Positions 11,141 to 21,559 of a stretch of 64,000 nt of DNA are shown in pieces. The notes beneath the pieces were generated by a model, which saw only the letters and a list, made by a program, of their open reading frames with translations, did no database searches and was not told where the DNA came from. The position numbers were made by a program, and so were the translations under genes. Origin of the DNA: Phyto melanocephala. Its lineage: Eukaryota; Arthropoda; Insecta; Diptera; Rhinophoridae. The stretch's first letter is position 1; each line of letters begins with the position of its first letter. Location: NCBI GenBank assembly GCA_941918925.1, contig OW799234.1, forward strand, positions 43,554,412 to 43,618,411. The letters are read 5' to 3'.

Positions 11141-12056
11141 CCGTCATACGGAAAAAGGTATGGCTGCCTATTTACTTGTTTGACTATAAGGGCAGTACAT
11201 GTTGAAGTTGCAAATTCTTTAACAACAAACTCCTGCATTTTAGCTATTCGCAATTTTATGGCACGAAGAGGAATTCCACATGAATTCTTCAGCGACAATG
11301 GTACTAATTTTGTTGGCGCGGAAAGAGAACTGCGTGAAGCGTTAGCAGATGTAGATAAAGACGAACTAGTAAAAGCATTCACTACAACGACGACAAAATG
11401 GAATTTTAATCCTCCGGCCTCACCCCACATGGGCGGTGCATGGGAGCGACTGGTACGCTCTATTAAAACATACTTATACCAAATTATGCCTTCAAGGTCA
11501 CCCACCGATGAGCTTCTACGTAGTATGTTGATAGAAGTTGATAATATTATTAACTCTCGGCCATTAGCCTACGTCCCTATTGATGCAGAATCAAGTGAGG
11601 CATTAACTCCAAACCATTTTTTAGTAGGAAGCTCCTCAGGGATGAAACCTGTCGGTTTTTAACGATACTGGAATATTACTCAAACAAACGTGGCTTATGT
11701 CACAACAATATGCCAACATTTTCTGGAAAAAGTGGCTTACTGAATATCTACCTTCGTTAACATGTAGGTCAAAATGGCATGATCGTTCAAAACCTTTAAG
11801 TCAGGGGGATTTAGTGATAATTGTTGACTCGTCACTTCCTCGTAACGTCTGGCTTCGTGGAAAAGTGTTAGAGACTAGATTGGCAAGTGATGGTCAGGTA
11901 CGAAGTGCAAAGGTGCTCACTCAACATGGAATCCTGGAAAGACCTGCAACAAAGTTAGCGATTTTGGAAGTTGCTCCACAACAAGAGTCTGGCTACGAAG
12001 AATCTTCTCACCATACTGAGGGGGGAATGTTAACGCCACAACCAAAATCTCCATGA
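11141..12056 (+). pseudogene. BEL/Pao integrase core and C-terminal domain
   Basis: Two open frames, 11180-11662 and 11697-12056, are separated by a one-base insertion at about 11660. The first holds the DDE integrase core: TIRAVHVEV, then FFSDNGTNFVGAE (second catalytic Asp) and SPHMGGAWERLVRSIK (catalytic Glu region being GGAWE in this family), then NSRPL. The second frame is the DUF5641 C-terminal domain (QGDLVIIVD, then WLRGKVLE). The stop codon (12054-12056) lies inside the 3' LTR, so the last residues of Pol are LTR-encoded. Frameshifts also occur near 11138 and 11157. Confidence 0.85.
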
Positions 12057-12154
12057 TTTTATCTGGCAACACCTTATTGTTAGTTCTAAATATTTATACT
12101 TTTTCTAAATGTTACTCTGATAAACATAACGATAAAAACAGCTTACGTCGCCAT
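12028..12154 (+). repeat. 3' LTR of the BEL/Pao element, left piece
   Basis: This is the start of the 3' LTR. The LTR is interrupted after GTCGCCAT (12147-12154), which is duplicated at 13929-13936 on the other side of the insertion. It then continues to GCTAACA at 14258. Confidence 0.9.
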
Positions 12155-13928
12155 CAAGGCGAATCAATCAGGTGACTGCATAACTACAACAAATACAATA
12201 GAAAAAACAACAGGCATTTTGTTAGTGTTTTTGAGTACGTAAAATGTCAATATGAAGGCGAATTGAAATTCGTTTTTGTAAATTTTTGACAACTAAGAAC
12301 ATTTTGCTTTGCTTTTTAAAAAAATACTTTTGTGTTTTCTTTAACTAATTTGGTTTGAAATTGTTGGATGAAATTTAAGTTAATAACTTTAAGTTACATG
12401 AAGTAAAATTATTTGATCTTTGTTATCTAAAAATTCTTTATTTACTGAATTTCAGAAAGGTCAATCAGATAGAAAACGAATTATAAATCAAGCTACTAAT
12501 GTAATGGCGTATCTCATTGCTAAAGAGTCCATCCTCGCTGATTTTACATATATTTACATATATAATGCATTAAAATATCAGTATAAATAAAAATTCAAAT
12601 ATTTGTATAGAATTAATGTTTTTTTTTATCATATTAAAGAACTAAAAAATAAATCATTAAGAAGAGATAAACCTCTGATTTTTAATATCAAAATTCTCTA
12701 AAGCATTTCTAATAAATTATTACCACGAGTCCATGGGATTTGTTGATATCAACGCTCACACGAATGGACAGACGGACTTAATTTAATTGACTTACTTTAT
12801 TGAGCCGCAAATGAATACTTTAGAAATTACAAATGGAATGACAATCTTATATTAAAACTTGTTCAGCATTCGTGTAAAGTATAAAAAAACATCTTAAACA
12901 AAATACATAAAAACATTTCTTTATTATATATTTATAATACATTGTGTAAAAGAGGTGAAGATTTATAAAACATGCTTAAACCTGTCCAGGAATTATTTGT
13001 TTTTGAGATCTAATACCGCTGTCGCTAAATGATGAGTATTTATACCCGATGAAACATCATTCTTGAAAAATCTTGGGACCATTTGGACTAGTTGATAAAT
13101 TGAACAGTAACCTTTATATATACAATTGCAAATCAACAGGGCCAGATCCTGATCAGAGCTCTTTTATCTATCAGTAAAGTTGTGATCATAAATATTATTT
13201 GTAGAAGCACCAAAATTAACAATTAAACAGGCCACTAAATGTCACTCTATTTAAGCCATCATATGTAGCAAATAGTTTAGGATAAAATACAATAAGTTGT
13301 TCTGGTGGCGAATTTAAAAAATAATTTAGACGATCGTCTGTTAGTCCTTATCCAAGTTGAGAATACATACATATGTATACCATATTCCAATATATTTATT
13401 GTTCGTGCATCCTCTAATATACATATATAAATAAGTTTGGTTATTACTGCAAAAATTCAGTTAGAATTTCAAATTCTCACGGTACATCCATTTGAAGATC
13501 TAGAGTCTGCTGTTTTCTGATTCCTTCTATCTAATTCCACACATTATTATCATTATCATTGAATGTTTGTTTATAAAATCATTCTTGAATTTCTTTTTGA
13601 ACAAATGATGTTTAAACGCTTAGTGTTGCGTTGAAGGAGCACCTCTTCCCAGTCGTTATCCACTGATGAAGCCGTTGATAAGATTTATCGCGAAATCGTT
13701 CTTCTAAAGATATCAGTTATAGTTAAATTTTTCTATTTTTTCATATTTTTTCACAAAATATGTACGTTTATTACAATTTATATTTAAAAATTGAAAAAAT
13801 ATGTATGTATGTATATAAAAAAGTAAATATAGGCGAATTCATTTGACAATAAAATACTCAACAGAATAAAAAAAATAAAAAAAAATTAATCAGCTGATTT
13901 TGTACGGTCACCTTATCAATCCACCTTG
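12155..13928 (+). mobile_element. 1.77-kb inverted-repeat element in the 3' LTR (8-bp TSD)
   Basis: It is flanked by the exact 8-bp duplication GTCGCCAT. The ends are CAAGGCGAATCAATCAGGTG and, as reverse complement of the other end, CAAGGTGGATTGATAAGGTG: an imperfect terminal inverted repeat of about 22 bp. The intact 5' LTR gives the empty site. No frame over 60 codons is present, so it is non-autonomous. It contains a DINE-like fragment (about 12757-12888, GGACAGACGGAC plus the terminal ACAAATGGAATGACAA block). The ends resemble the MITEs at 38394, 46106 and 56317 (CAWGG...ATCAGGT). The 8-bp TSD fits P or hAT superfamilies; which of the two is open. Confidence 0.85.
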
Positions 13929-13936
13929 GTCGCCAT

Positions 13937-14258
13937 GCTTAAGCCTTCACCATTTTGAATTCATTCTAACTTTTGCGTAAAAAGAAGGCTTAAGCACTGG
14001 CTCGGAAAGCAACCAAATTTGTATAGAAAGATCTAGTGGTTTTCATACCAAAAAGTATGTAACCTAAATATTTTTATTTTTCATTTAAAGTTGCACAATA
14101 AATGTTAATTATTTTCATTTATTTAGGAATTTTAATAAATTTGCCATTACACTCATAGTTTAATAAATCAAGTATTTTATAAAACTTGTGTATTTGGTTT
14201 TTATTCAAAATCCCCGTGGAAGTCACTAGACATCGCTTCGGCTGGCGTGCCGCTAACA
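13937..14258 (+). repeat. 3' LTR of the BEL/Pao element, right piece
   Basis: Continues the 3' LTR after the insertion, from GCTTAAGCC to GCTAACA. It is essentially identical to 6337-6665 apart from an A/G difference near 14222. Confidence 0.9.
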
Positions 14259-14490
14259 GTAACGATTTTATTAGTGTAAAATCAACAGAACTTCAGTATA
14301 TTAAAGACTGTAGGTCAGCTAAAAAGGTATGGGTAAAATTAATTAGCATATATTAGGCAAAATGGCCAGCTAGAAAAGTTAATCTGTTTAAAAAACTTGT
14401 AAGGTTCCAATTTAATACGTCTGAAAATTGTTCTGTTCAAATAAATAATTTTTGTGCTATTGACAGTGATTTAAAGGAAATCGATAACTA
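14259..14490 (+). pseudogene. Copia-like Gag fragment, right part
   Basis: Resumes the copia-like gag split by the BEL element. The frame reads STELQYIKDC, then SAKKVWVKL, a stop after SIY, then KWPARKVNLFKKL and, further on, DLKEID. This is the standard UBN2 Gag pattern in which a Cys-x-SAKExWxxL block is followed by a LxxKLxxL helix. One stop codon and a one-base shift relative to the left half show decay. Confidence 0.65.
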
Positions 14491-14499
14491 ATATTTAAA

Positions 14500-14895
14500 T
14501 TTTAATCAGGCTCGAGTTCATATTAACATTTTACATAGAATTTTTTTAATTGTGATAAATGAAAGAATAAATCTAAAAAATTATATTTTTACCGACACTA
14601 GCCGAGTGGAATGCATTTTCGAAACCAGCTACGATTTCATCATCAGCACTCTCTGATCGGTGGTTACATGTTGGTTGTAAATATCATCTATTTAACTCCC
14701 AGGACTTAAGGTAATTGAATTCGGTAACTACTTGAGTTTTTCCTTTTTATATATTTTTACCACAACGAGTTAGATTGAAATTTTTAACCAAACAGCAGCC
14801 CTTTTACTTTCCGTTTGTTAATATCTTTCATTTATATCACTATTTTTGTCCTGCTCTAGCCACCAGTTAAGTTAGGTAGCGATAAGAACAGAGAA
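14500..14895 (+). repeat. Dispersed repeat, copy 1 (inverted copy at 41800-42170)
   Basis: About 390 bp that recurs on the opposite strand at 41800-42170 with high identity. Shared landmarks include ACCGACACTAGCCGAGTGGA, then a TTTCGAAACCAGCTACG block, and AACCAAACAGCA. No protein family is recognised in it. The class of mobile element is unknown. Confidence 0.7.
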
Positions 14896-15279
14896 ACGCT
14901 CGAAATTTTTACAAATTAGCAAAAAAAATATAAATGGCGTTTTCCTAATTTACATTGGTACAAATTATGTCAAAACTATATCTGACGAAATATCAAAAAC
15001 ATGGATAAATGTAAAAAATATTCCAGCTCTTAAATCATGCCATTATTTTTCGGGCTTTTCAAATGACAATACTATAAAAGTAGCTGGGTCTATTAAGCAT
15101 AAGATACAATGTTAAACAGTTAAATAAAGAAATTAATAAGTAAATGAATATAAGCTAATATAAGAGTAATGAAATATTCTATAATTTTTTGGTAACTAAT
15201 AAATTAATAATTACAAAGTTAAAAAAATTTTTCAATACGTGAATGTTTTTTATATACACAATTTGGTTTAATGGAAAAA

Positions 15280-15690
15280 GTGTAACGTCCGTAACGTAAC
15301 GTCCGTAACAGACAAAAATTAAAATTTTTGTTTAACGGGACTACTTAGCCTTGTTTTCTAAGCTGGATTGATATGGTCATATATTCCACTTTATTTTTTA
15401 TATATGGACTTTTTTTGTTTATTATGCAAAATTAGCTAAAAAAAAAATATGCAAATGCACATAAGCCTCAAAATCGACTTCCATTTTTTGTAACGTCCGT
15501 AACGGAACTTTAAACTAGCATAACTTTTTTTTAAAACAGTTAACCTTTAAGTTTAAAACAAGATATAAAGTACTCCCAAAGAACTGCATTTTGAAAAAAA
15601 ATTTCATGAAAATATTTGAAATATGTGAACGCCAGCTGTGTCAATCTTAAGAAGAAAATTTGCGTGCGAATGTAACGTCCGTAACGCAGG
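15280..15690. repeat. Cluster of GTAACGTCCGTAAC motifs
   Basis: The 14-mer GTAACGTCCGTAAC occurs four times: near 15283, 15296 (the first two nearly head to tail), 15490 and 15671. The spacing is irregular and the intervening sequence is AT-rich and non-coding. It may be a protein-binding or subterminal repeat of an unclassified element. Nothing is recognised between 14900 and 15280. Confidence 0.6.
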
Positions 15691-15694
15691 ATTA

Positions 15695-16260
15695 GCCCAT
15701 ATATAAAAATGAATCCCTTTTTCCCTTGGTCACGGCATCACGCGTGAATGGCTGGACCGATTTCACTAATTCTTTTTTTGTTGTATTTGTTATTATTAGC
15801 AGAAAGTTCTTATGTCAGTTTCGTGATTAAAAAAGTGGGTAGTGCGACGCCCATAAAAAATGAGATCATTTTAAGCTACTTGCACTAGATCGATTTTTCT
15901 GAAACTTTGCACACATATTGAACTCTGATGATTATACAATTTCGTGGTTATAAAAGTGTGCAGTGCCACGCCCATAAAAAATTAGTTATCATTTTAGCTA
16001 CTTGCACTAGATCGATTTTTCTAAAGCTTTGCACACATATTGAGCTGTTATGACTACATAACTTCGTGGTTATAAAAGTGGGCAGTACCACGCCCATAAG
16101 AAATAAGTTATAATTTTTAGCTACTTGCGCTAGATTGATTTTTCTGAAACTTTGCACACATATTGAACTCTGATGATTATACTATTTCGTGGTTATAAAA
16201 GTAGGCAGTGCCACGCCCATAAGAAATGAGTTATCATTTTTAGCAACTTGCACTGGACCG
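15695..16260 (+). mobile_element. Helitron-like fragment with ~120-bp tandem repeats
   Basis: It opens with ATATATAAAAATGAATCCC and a CACGCGTGAATGGCTGGACC block, a 5' region typical of insect non-autonomous Helitrons. Four imperfect copies of a ~120-bp unit follow, each with GTGCCACGCCCATAA, CTTGCACTAGATCGATTTTT and TTTGCACACATATTGA. The same unit forms the array at 50100-50830. The 3' CTRR end is missing, so the copy is truncated. Small open frames in it are repeat artefacts. Confidence 0.7.
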
Positions 16261-16261
16261 A

Positions 16262-16652
16262 GGCAAAAAAAACTTTTAATTTTTGACTTAAAAAATTAAA
16301 GTCAAAATTAAAAGTTATTTTTTGGCTTTTATCAAAAAAGGCACAAATTTAAAAGTCATACAAAAATTTGCATGCATCACCTATGTATCTTAGTGATAAG
16401 AACCAAAATTTTCTACGATTATTTTTCATGTGTGCTTTTTTGATGTAAATTTTTTAAAATAACAGTTATTTTCTGTCCCTGGTTTATATATTGCGTTTTA
16501 ATCGGCTCCGTAGTTTCGGAGTTATAATATATTTTTTCATGATTTTGTTAAAACAAAAAAATTGCTATTTTCACGTAATAAATATATTTTTTGTTTTAAT
16601 TTTTTATTCTACGTATTTCCGAAACTACTGAGCCGATTAAAACACAATATAT
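16262..16652. repeat. Two consecutive inverted repeats
   Basis: First, 16262-16326 is an imperfect palindrome around AACTTTTAATTTTTGACTT and its complement. Second, TATATTGCGTTTTAATCGGC with GTAGTTTCGGA (about 16487-16520) is repeated in inverted orientation at about 16617-16652 (TCCGAAACTACTGAGCCGAT...). No coding potential is seen. From 16660 to 18058 I see only AT-rich sequence without recognisable genes. Confidence 0.6.
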
Positions 16653-18058
16653 AAACGGATTAAAGGCTATGTAAATCTAAATTTTAAAAGTTGATTTTAA
16701 TAATATCGGATTAACCGTTTTCGAGTTATAATTAAATATGTGGAAAAGCATCTAAAAAAATCTTAAATTTAAATTAAAAATTAAAAAAAAAATTATTCAT
16801 CGAATTAGAAAATTTAACAATTTTTGTACTTATGTATCCATGATGCATCAAATCTGTATAGTGGTTATTGAAGCCCTTTTGCTGTTGACCTGTGTTATTT
16901 GTAATTTTTTATGCTTTTGTTATTTTTGCGAAGAGATTAGACTATTTTTGTCATAATAATTTTGTAAATCATACTATTTTCAAAGGACAATCATAGTGAA
17001 AAAATTCACACAAACGCCTGATTATCGTTGTAAAATATATTATTAAATAAAATAAAAATTATTATTTGTTTTTGACAACCAAATATTGTTATAGAGAATA
17101 TAATATAATATGACCGTCGTGATCATATCGTAACCATCGGTTTTCGGTAATATATTAATAAATAATATTACAAAAATAAATTAAAAAATTTACACCTTTC
17201 TTTTTTATATTTTTTTGCACAATTTAAAGGAATAAATTAAAGATAACCTAAATGGTGAACGCAATAAATTTGATATATTGTTCAATAATCGATCATAACT
17301 AACAGGTATGAAATTTTACAAAAATAACTACACTCTTAGAGGGGGAAAATATGTAATTGTTTTTGATATATATTAATAATATATTTAAAACTGTTGGTAC
17401 TTTTTTGACCGGCACCGTATACAAATAATACATTGATGCATAATAGTTTTTATGTGCATTTCACTATTTCGTAGTTTTTATACTATAATATATTCCATGC
17501 ATTAATAACAAAGCAATTTAAAAGAATTTTTGTTATCATCATTCATAAGATGTAAAATTACTATGATAGCAAATATTTAATTCGTATGAGGTGTACCTCT
17601 CCTGCTTATCATTTTTGTTCGAATATAGAATTAGTTATTACAGTGTCTCATATAAAGTTTTAACTATAAAGGGGTTACAGTTTCTTAAGTATGATATATA
17701 TTTTTTTTATTTGTATGGGAGATAACAAACCCCCTGATTTCATTTCGAATATAGAATTTGTTAACAAAAAGACTGGCAGAAAGTTTGAAGCGAAACACAT
17801 ATGTCGTAAGTGTATGACTCATAACAATTTTTTATCATTGAATTAAACTTTCACGAAAATTCTGTGTGTTGAAGATTTTATACAAATCGGTTAAATAGAA
17901 ATCGTTAAAAATTACTTTGTCCATGTGTATACAAAGGTTGATAGAAATCGATTTGGTAGAAGTAGTTAAAAAAGGCATTGTTGATGTTTTTAGTTAGGAA
18001 TGCGACTCACAGTCTATTGAATGTATCTATACATAGTTAAAACAATTGGTGCATAAGT

Positions 18059-18320
18059 TTTTATACCCTTCACCTGTAGTGCCAAAGGTATATAGCTTTG
18101 TCATTCCGTTTGTAATTTTTACAGTATCCATTCCGACCCCATAAAGTATATATTTTCTGAAAGCTTACGACCATCTGGCAGTGTGTTGGTTGAAATCAAT
18201 TTTAAGAAGACACATATCCCTATTTAAATCTAGCACGATCGGCCCAAAACTTTCTGATATGAGCAAACAAACATGACTGCCTCTGTTTTTTCCCATATTT
18301 TTACCACAAAAATTAAAAAT
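18059..18320 (-). mobile_element. DINE-1-like fragment (minus)
   Basis: Read on the minus strand it matches the 3' half of the copy at 8132-8857: terminal ACAGGTGAAGGGTATAAA, the ATGACAAAGCTATAT block, CTTTATGGGGTCGGAAT and a CAACCAACACAC segment. The GACGGACA microsatellite has been lost. The interval 18320-19830 holds no recognisable gene. A small hairpin with ATACCCTTTTTCACTG...GAAGGGTAT at about 19632-19665 resembles a DINE terminus. Confidence 0.75.
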
Positions 18321-19819
18321 TTTCAGCCCCAGGTTAATTTATAGAGACGTTTGTTACTATTTATTGATATGATATGCTTCTAGGGATATTCTTACAAAAT
18401 TTTGGATAAATCGCAGTTCTTACTATTTATTGAATGCTCAAGTTCTATTTTCAATTATTAAATATTTTTGGTTCAATTTATTTTAAAAAAAAGTAGAGTA
18501 AGTATATATCGGGATTATAATTCCTACCTAAAACCAAGATCAATGCTACTGAGTTTAAAAAATTAAGATTTAGAATTTGCAAAAATGATCCTTAAAATAA
18601 TAAAATAACATTTTGTTCTTTACTAAAAACTTCAATTGGGTTTATTATTACCTACTTTCAGAATTTTATGTATACAAAATATAAAAAAAAGTAAGAGAAA
18701 GTAATTTTTTTTCGTCCATAACATTTTCAACCTCAACTCGGATCGATAGTCACTAATGTCGAAATTTTAGCTTTATAAACGTAGAAAATACAACAAGTAA
18801 TTAAAAAAACAAAAAAGTACTTTTTTTGAGTTTCTTATATCAATTTATAAATTCCAAGTTTAAAATGTTTAAATATTTATGCAACAAAAAAATATTTTCA
18901 TAGTATAAGTTATTATGTTCTAAACAGTACCAAATTGTTTTTCCGAATTTTCCCCTTTTACCCTGTTATGAATGTGTTTTTTTTTACTAAATTACATAAT
19001 TTTTTATGTCTGGTGAAATCCTTATTACAAATTTTATGCAAACTGGACTTGTATTTAGGAATTATACATATTTTCCGGTGTTTTTCCCTTTTTGGTACCT
19101 AAATATTTGTCATATTCTATTAGGCAATAATAACACTGTGCAAGAAATTGACACTTTTTTTCGTGACAAGCTGGGCACCTGGCGTTTTAACATAATTCGG
19201 GTACGCTGAATCCAGTGGTGCCCGCGGTTTTTTAAGATTGGTTCTGGTTTTCGAGATATACCGTTATATCGAAAATGGAGGAGGTTGCACAACATATGTT
19301 CGCGTAACTCAAAAATGCTTTAGCTTATTGAAAAAACTTAAAAAATCGAAATTCCACAATAAAAACTTCTTTCTAATATCTGCAGTCGTTTTAGAAACAT
19401 AACTTTTTTTTTCTTTTTAAAAAATTTATTTTTTTATCAAAATTTCGAAATTTTTGTTTTTTGAAAATTCATAAAAAATAAAAAAATGCAGCTAGGCTTC
19501 TAATTTTTTGCAGACATATTAAAAACGAAGCTGCAAACAAAACAAGCCATAAATGATTAAATCTAATCTGTTAGCAACTTTTGATTTTATTCACAAAAGT
19601 CGACACATTTTAATTAATTAAACAAACCTATATATACCCTTTTTCACTGTGTGAAGGGTATAATAATTTCATAAAACGCAATATTTGTATGGTAGCCCCC
19701 CTAAGAAGTGGTGTTACCTATTTAAAAATTCTTAGAATTAAGAAATAAAGTATTTTATTGTGTCAGTACCTTGTATGAATCATATTTTTCATTTCGTTTC
19801 ATTTTTCATTTACCATTTA

Positions 19820-20490
19820 AATAAGTGGGGGTGTTCCATGCCATTTGGTGTTCCAATGATTTGGAGAGATCCCATAGTTTATGTTGAAGATGAGTGTTAT
19901 GCGTGCATAAATTATACAGCGGGTATGAACAGAAGAAAAATGACATATATCTTATACTGAAACAGCATATGCTCGATTTCCGCTGCCACATTCTGATGAA
20001 ATTCCTGTTTCGGATAGCCAAATACCAACAGAACATATTCCCTCAATAATTCATTCTCTCGAAGTGGGTGGACCAGCTACTTCAATGTATCAACCGTCAT
20101 GCATCACGGTTACATGCAGTCACAATGAAATTGCGCAAGACTGTCTGGATATAATGGTGCGGCGTCTAAAATTATCTTAAAGACAGAGCATTCTTTTGAC
20201 AAAAGAGTTAAAACGAGCTAATATTTTAGCACCAGGTGTACAAATATACGGTGCTATCAGTCGCCTTTACGACTTTTTTTTAAATCTATTGAGAATAATG
20301 CTATCGCATATTGATCAACGGCTTGGTTTTAACAATGCAAAATTAATATAATTCTGGAGATTGGCGTTTAATTATTGATTCTTCCAAAAGTAGCTTAAAA
20401 GAAGTTTTGATACATGTCACTAATTTAAAAAGTCCTATTCCGATAGCACTAAGCACAAATACTAAAGAGACATTCCAGTTGGATCGTGGA
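19820..20490 (+). pseudogene. Pseudogene of an uncharacterised repeat-encoded invertebrate protein
   Basis: Three frame-shifted blocks fit one protein. The first contains MPFGVPMIWRDP then a CYAC motif (19830-19960). The second contains RFPLPHSDEIPV (about 19960-20270, with a stop at about 20178) and continues to LAPGVQIYG. The third contains SGDWRLIIDSSKSSLKEVLI (about 20360-20487). From memory, this set (MWREPxxHxxDCYFC, PHSDxxPVP, DWRLFIDxSKxSLKAVLLH) recurs in a multicopy, unclassified protein family of insects and hydrozoans, probably carried by a mobile element. I do not know an accepted name. Two frameshifts and at least two stops make it a relic; the 3' end is cut at the CGTCAAA segment. 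Confidence 0.55.
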
Positions 20491-20514
20491 GATGGTTGTG
20501 GTGCTTCGGGGTGC

Positions 20515-21550
20515 GTCAAAATCGTCAAATAGTTTACTCAAATCGTCATAAAAACGTCAAAATAAAAAAACGCATTTTTCAAAACAAAACATTTTTTATT
20601 TAATGCATAACATAACAAACTTTTTAAATCCAGAGAGATCAATGGTTTTATTAGGCCCTTTTAAGTTAAGAACATGACAATAAATATAATACAATTTAGA
20701 ATTAATTTCGAAAAATAAATATTAATATGTATATAAATACAAAAAATAATAAATAATGAATTGGCTGCATCTAATTCAGACTAATTGACAAATAATTATA
20801 ATCATTTCTTTCTAAAGTTTCTACCGATTAAGGTAGCTTTAGGCAAGCGTAAGACGAGCACAACGCCAAAATAAACTACATCGTTTCGCTTTTTAGCCCA
20901 TAAATATATTTCTGGATCTGCAAACCAGTCTTCCTTAATTTTATTCTTCTTGTTGGTTACCTGTGAAAAACACCATTAAAATTTCATTTTAGCTACTACA
21001 AAGTTTTGTATAAAAAATGGATGAAATTTCTACTTACAGAGGAAGAGCTACTATAATTTTCATCATCTTGGTTTTCTATTGAAAATATAATGTTTGATTT
21101 TTAAGGTTTTAATGTATAATTAAAAAGAACTTACCATTTTGTTGAAGTATTTAAGCATATTAATTTGTCACTTAAATAATTTAAATAAATTTACTTTACT
21201 AAAATTGTTTTAAACGAATTTCCAAATTTATATTTGTTCGTGTTGTAGGTATCAGTTGATAATATGTGGCATATACTATGTTAAAAATGTACAAAGTGGA
21301 AAAATTACCCACACAAACACATTAAATAATGATCGATGTATCTCTTTCACTCTGTTCTATTATTAATAACATAAAAACCGTTACAAATTATTTTTATTTA
21401 GTTTAAGGTTGAAATAAAAGTAATGAAAAATGTTGCAAACTTGAATTCTTGAAAATCGTCAAAAACATAGCATAAATCGTCAAATCGTCAACACTTAATT
21501 TTAGCACGTAAACGTCAAAATGACGATAAATCGTCAAATCTGGCAGCTAT
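20515..21550 (-). other. Unclassified segment with CGTCAAA repeats at both ends
   Basis: The left end (20515-20570) and right end (21470-21540) both carry multiple direct copies of CGTCAAA/CGTCATAA motifs. GGGTGCG occurs just outside each end (20508-20515 and 21551-21557) and may be a target duplication. The interior holds a minus-strand spliced reading frame, described separately. It separates the pseudogene on the left from the truncated env end of the BEL element on the right. The class is unknown. Confidence 0.45.
20802..21158 (-). pseudogene. Small spliced minus-strand frame, function unknown
   Basis: On the minus strand, exon-like blocks at 21135-21158, 21038-21075 and 20802-20960 are bounded by good GTAAGT donors and TTTTCAATAG / TTTTTCACAG acceptors, with introns of 59 and 77 bp. 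The last two blocks join into an open frame (ENQDDENYSSSSV then KEDWFADPEIYLWAKKRN and a basic end RNFRKK, stop at 20802-20804). The ATG block joins out of phase, giving only a 14-codon peptide, so either the true first exon lies elsewhere or the copy is broken. I do not recognise the protein. Confidence 0.4.
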
Positions 21551-21559
21551 GGGTGCGGG

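Larger units (their letters stand above)
6221..14258 (+). mobile_element. BEL/Pao LTR retrotransposon, nested-insertion copy
   Basis: A complete-ended element lies between LTRs 6221-6665 (445 bp) and 12028-14258 (interrupted). Both LTRs begin TGTTAACG and end GCTAACA, and the element is flanked by the 5-bp duplication GTAAC (6216-6220, 14259-14263). A polypurine tract (GAGGGGGGAA, 12018-12027) directly precedes the 3' LTR. The LTRs differ by about four substitutions and one 4-bp indel, so insertion was recent. Even so, the internal region has lost the RT palm, RNase H and the integrase N terminus, has several frameshifts, and carries a DINE-like insertion (8132-8857). A further element sits in the 3' LTR (12155-13928). 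It inserted into a copia-like gag. Confidence 0.9.

Noticed and set aside
15948..16157. Minus-strand frames with repeated MQSFRKI...-type residues (also around 50320-50690)
   Set aside because: They are translations of the ~120-bp tandem repeats of a Helitron; the repetition at protein level simply follows the DNA units.
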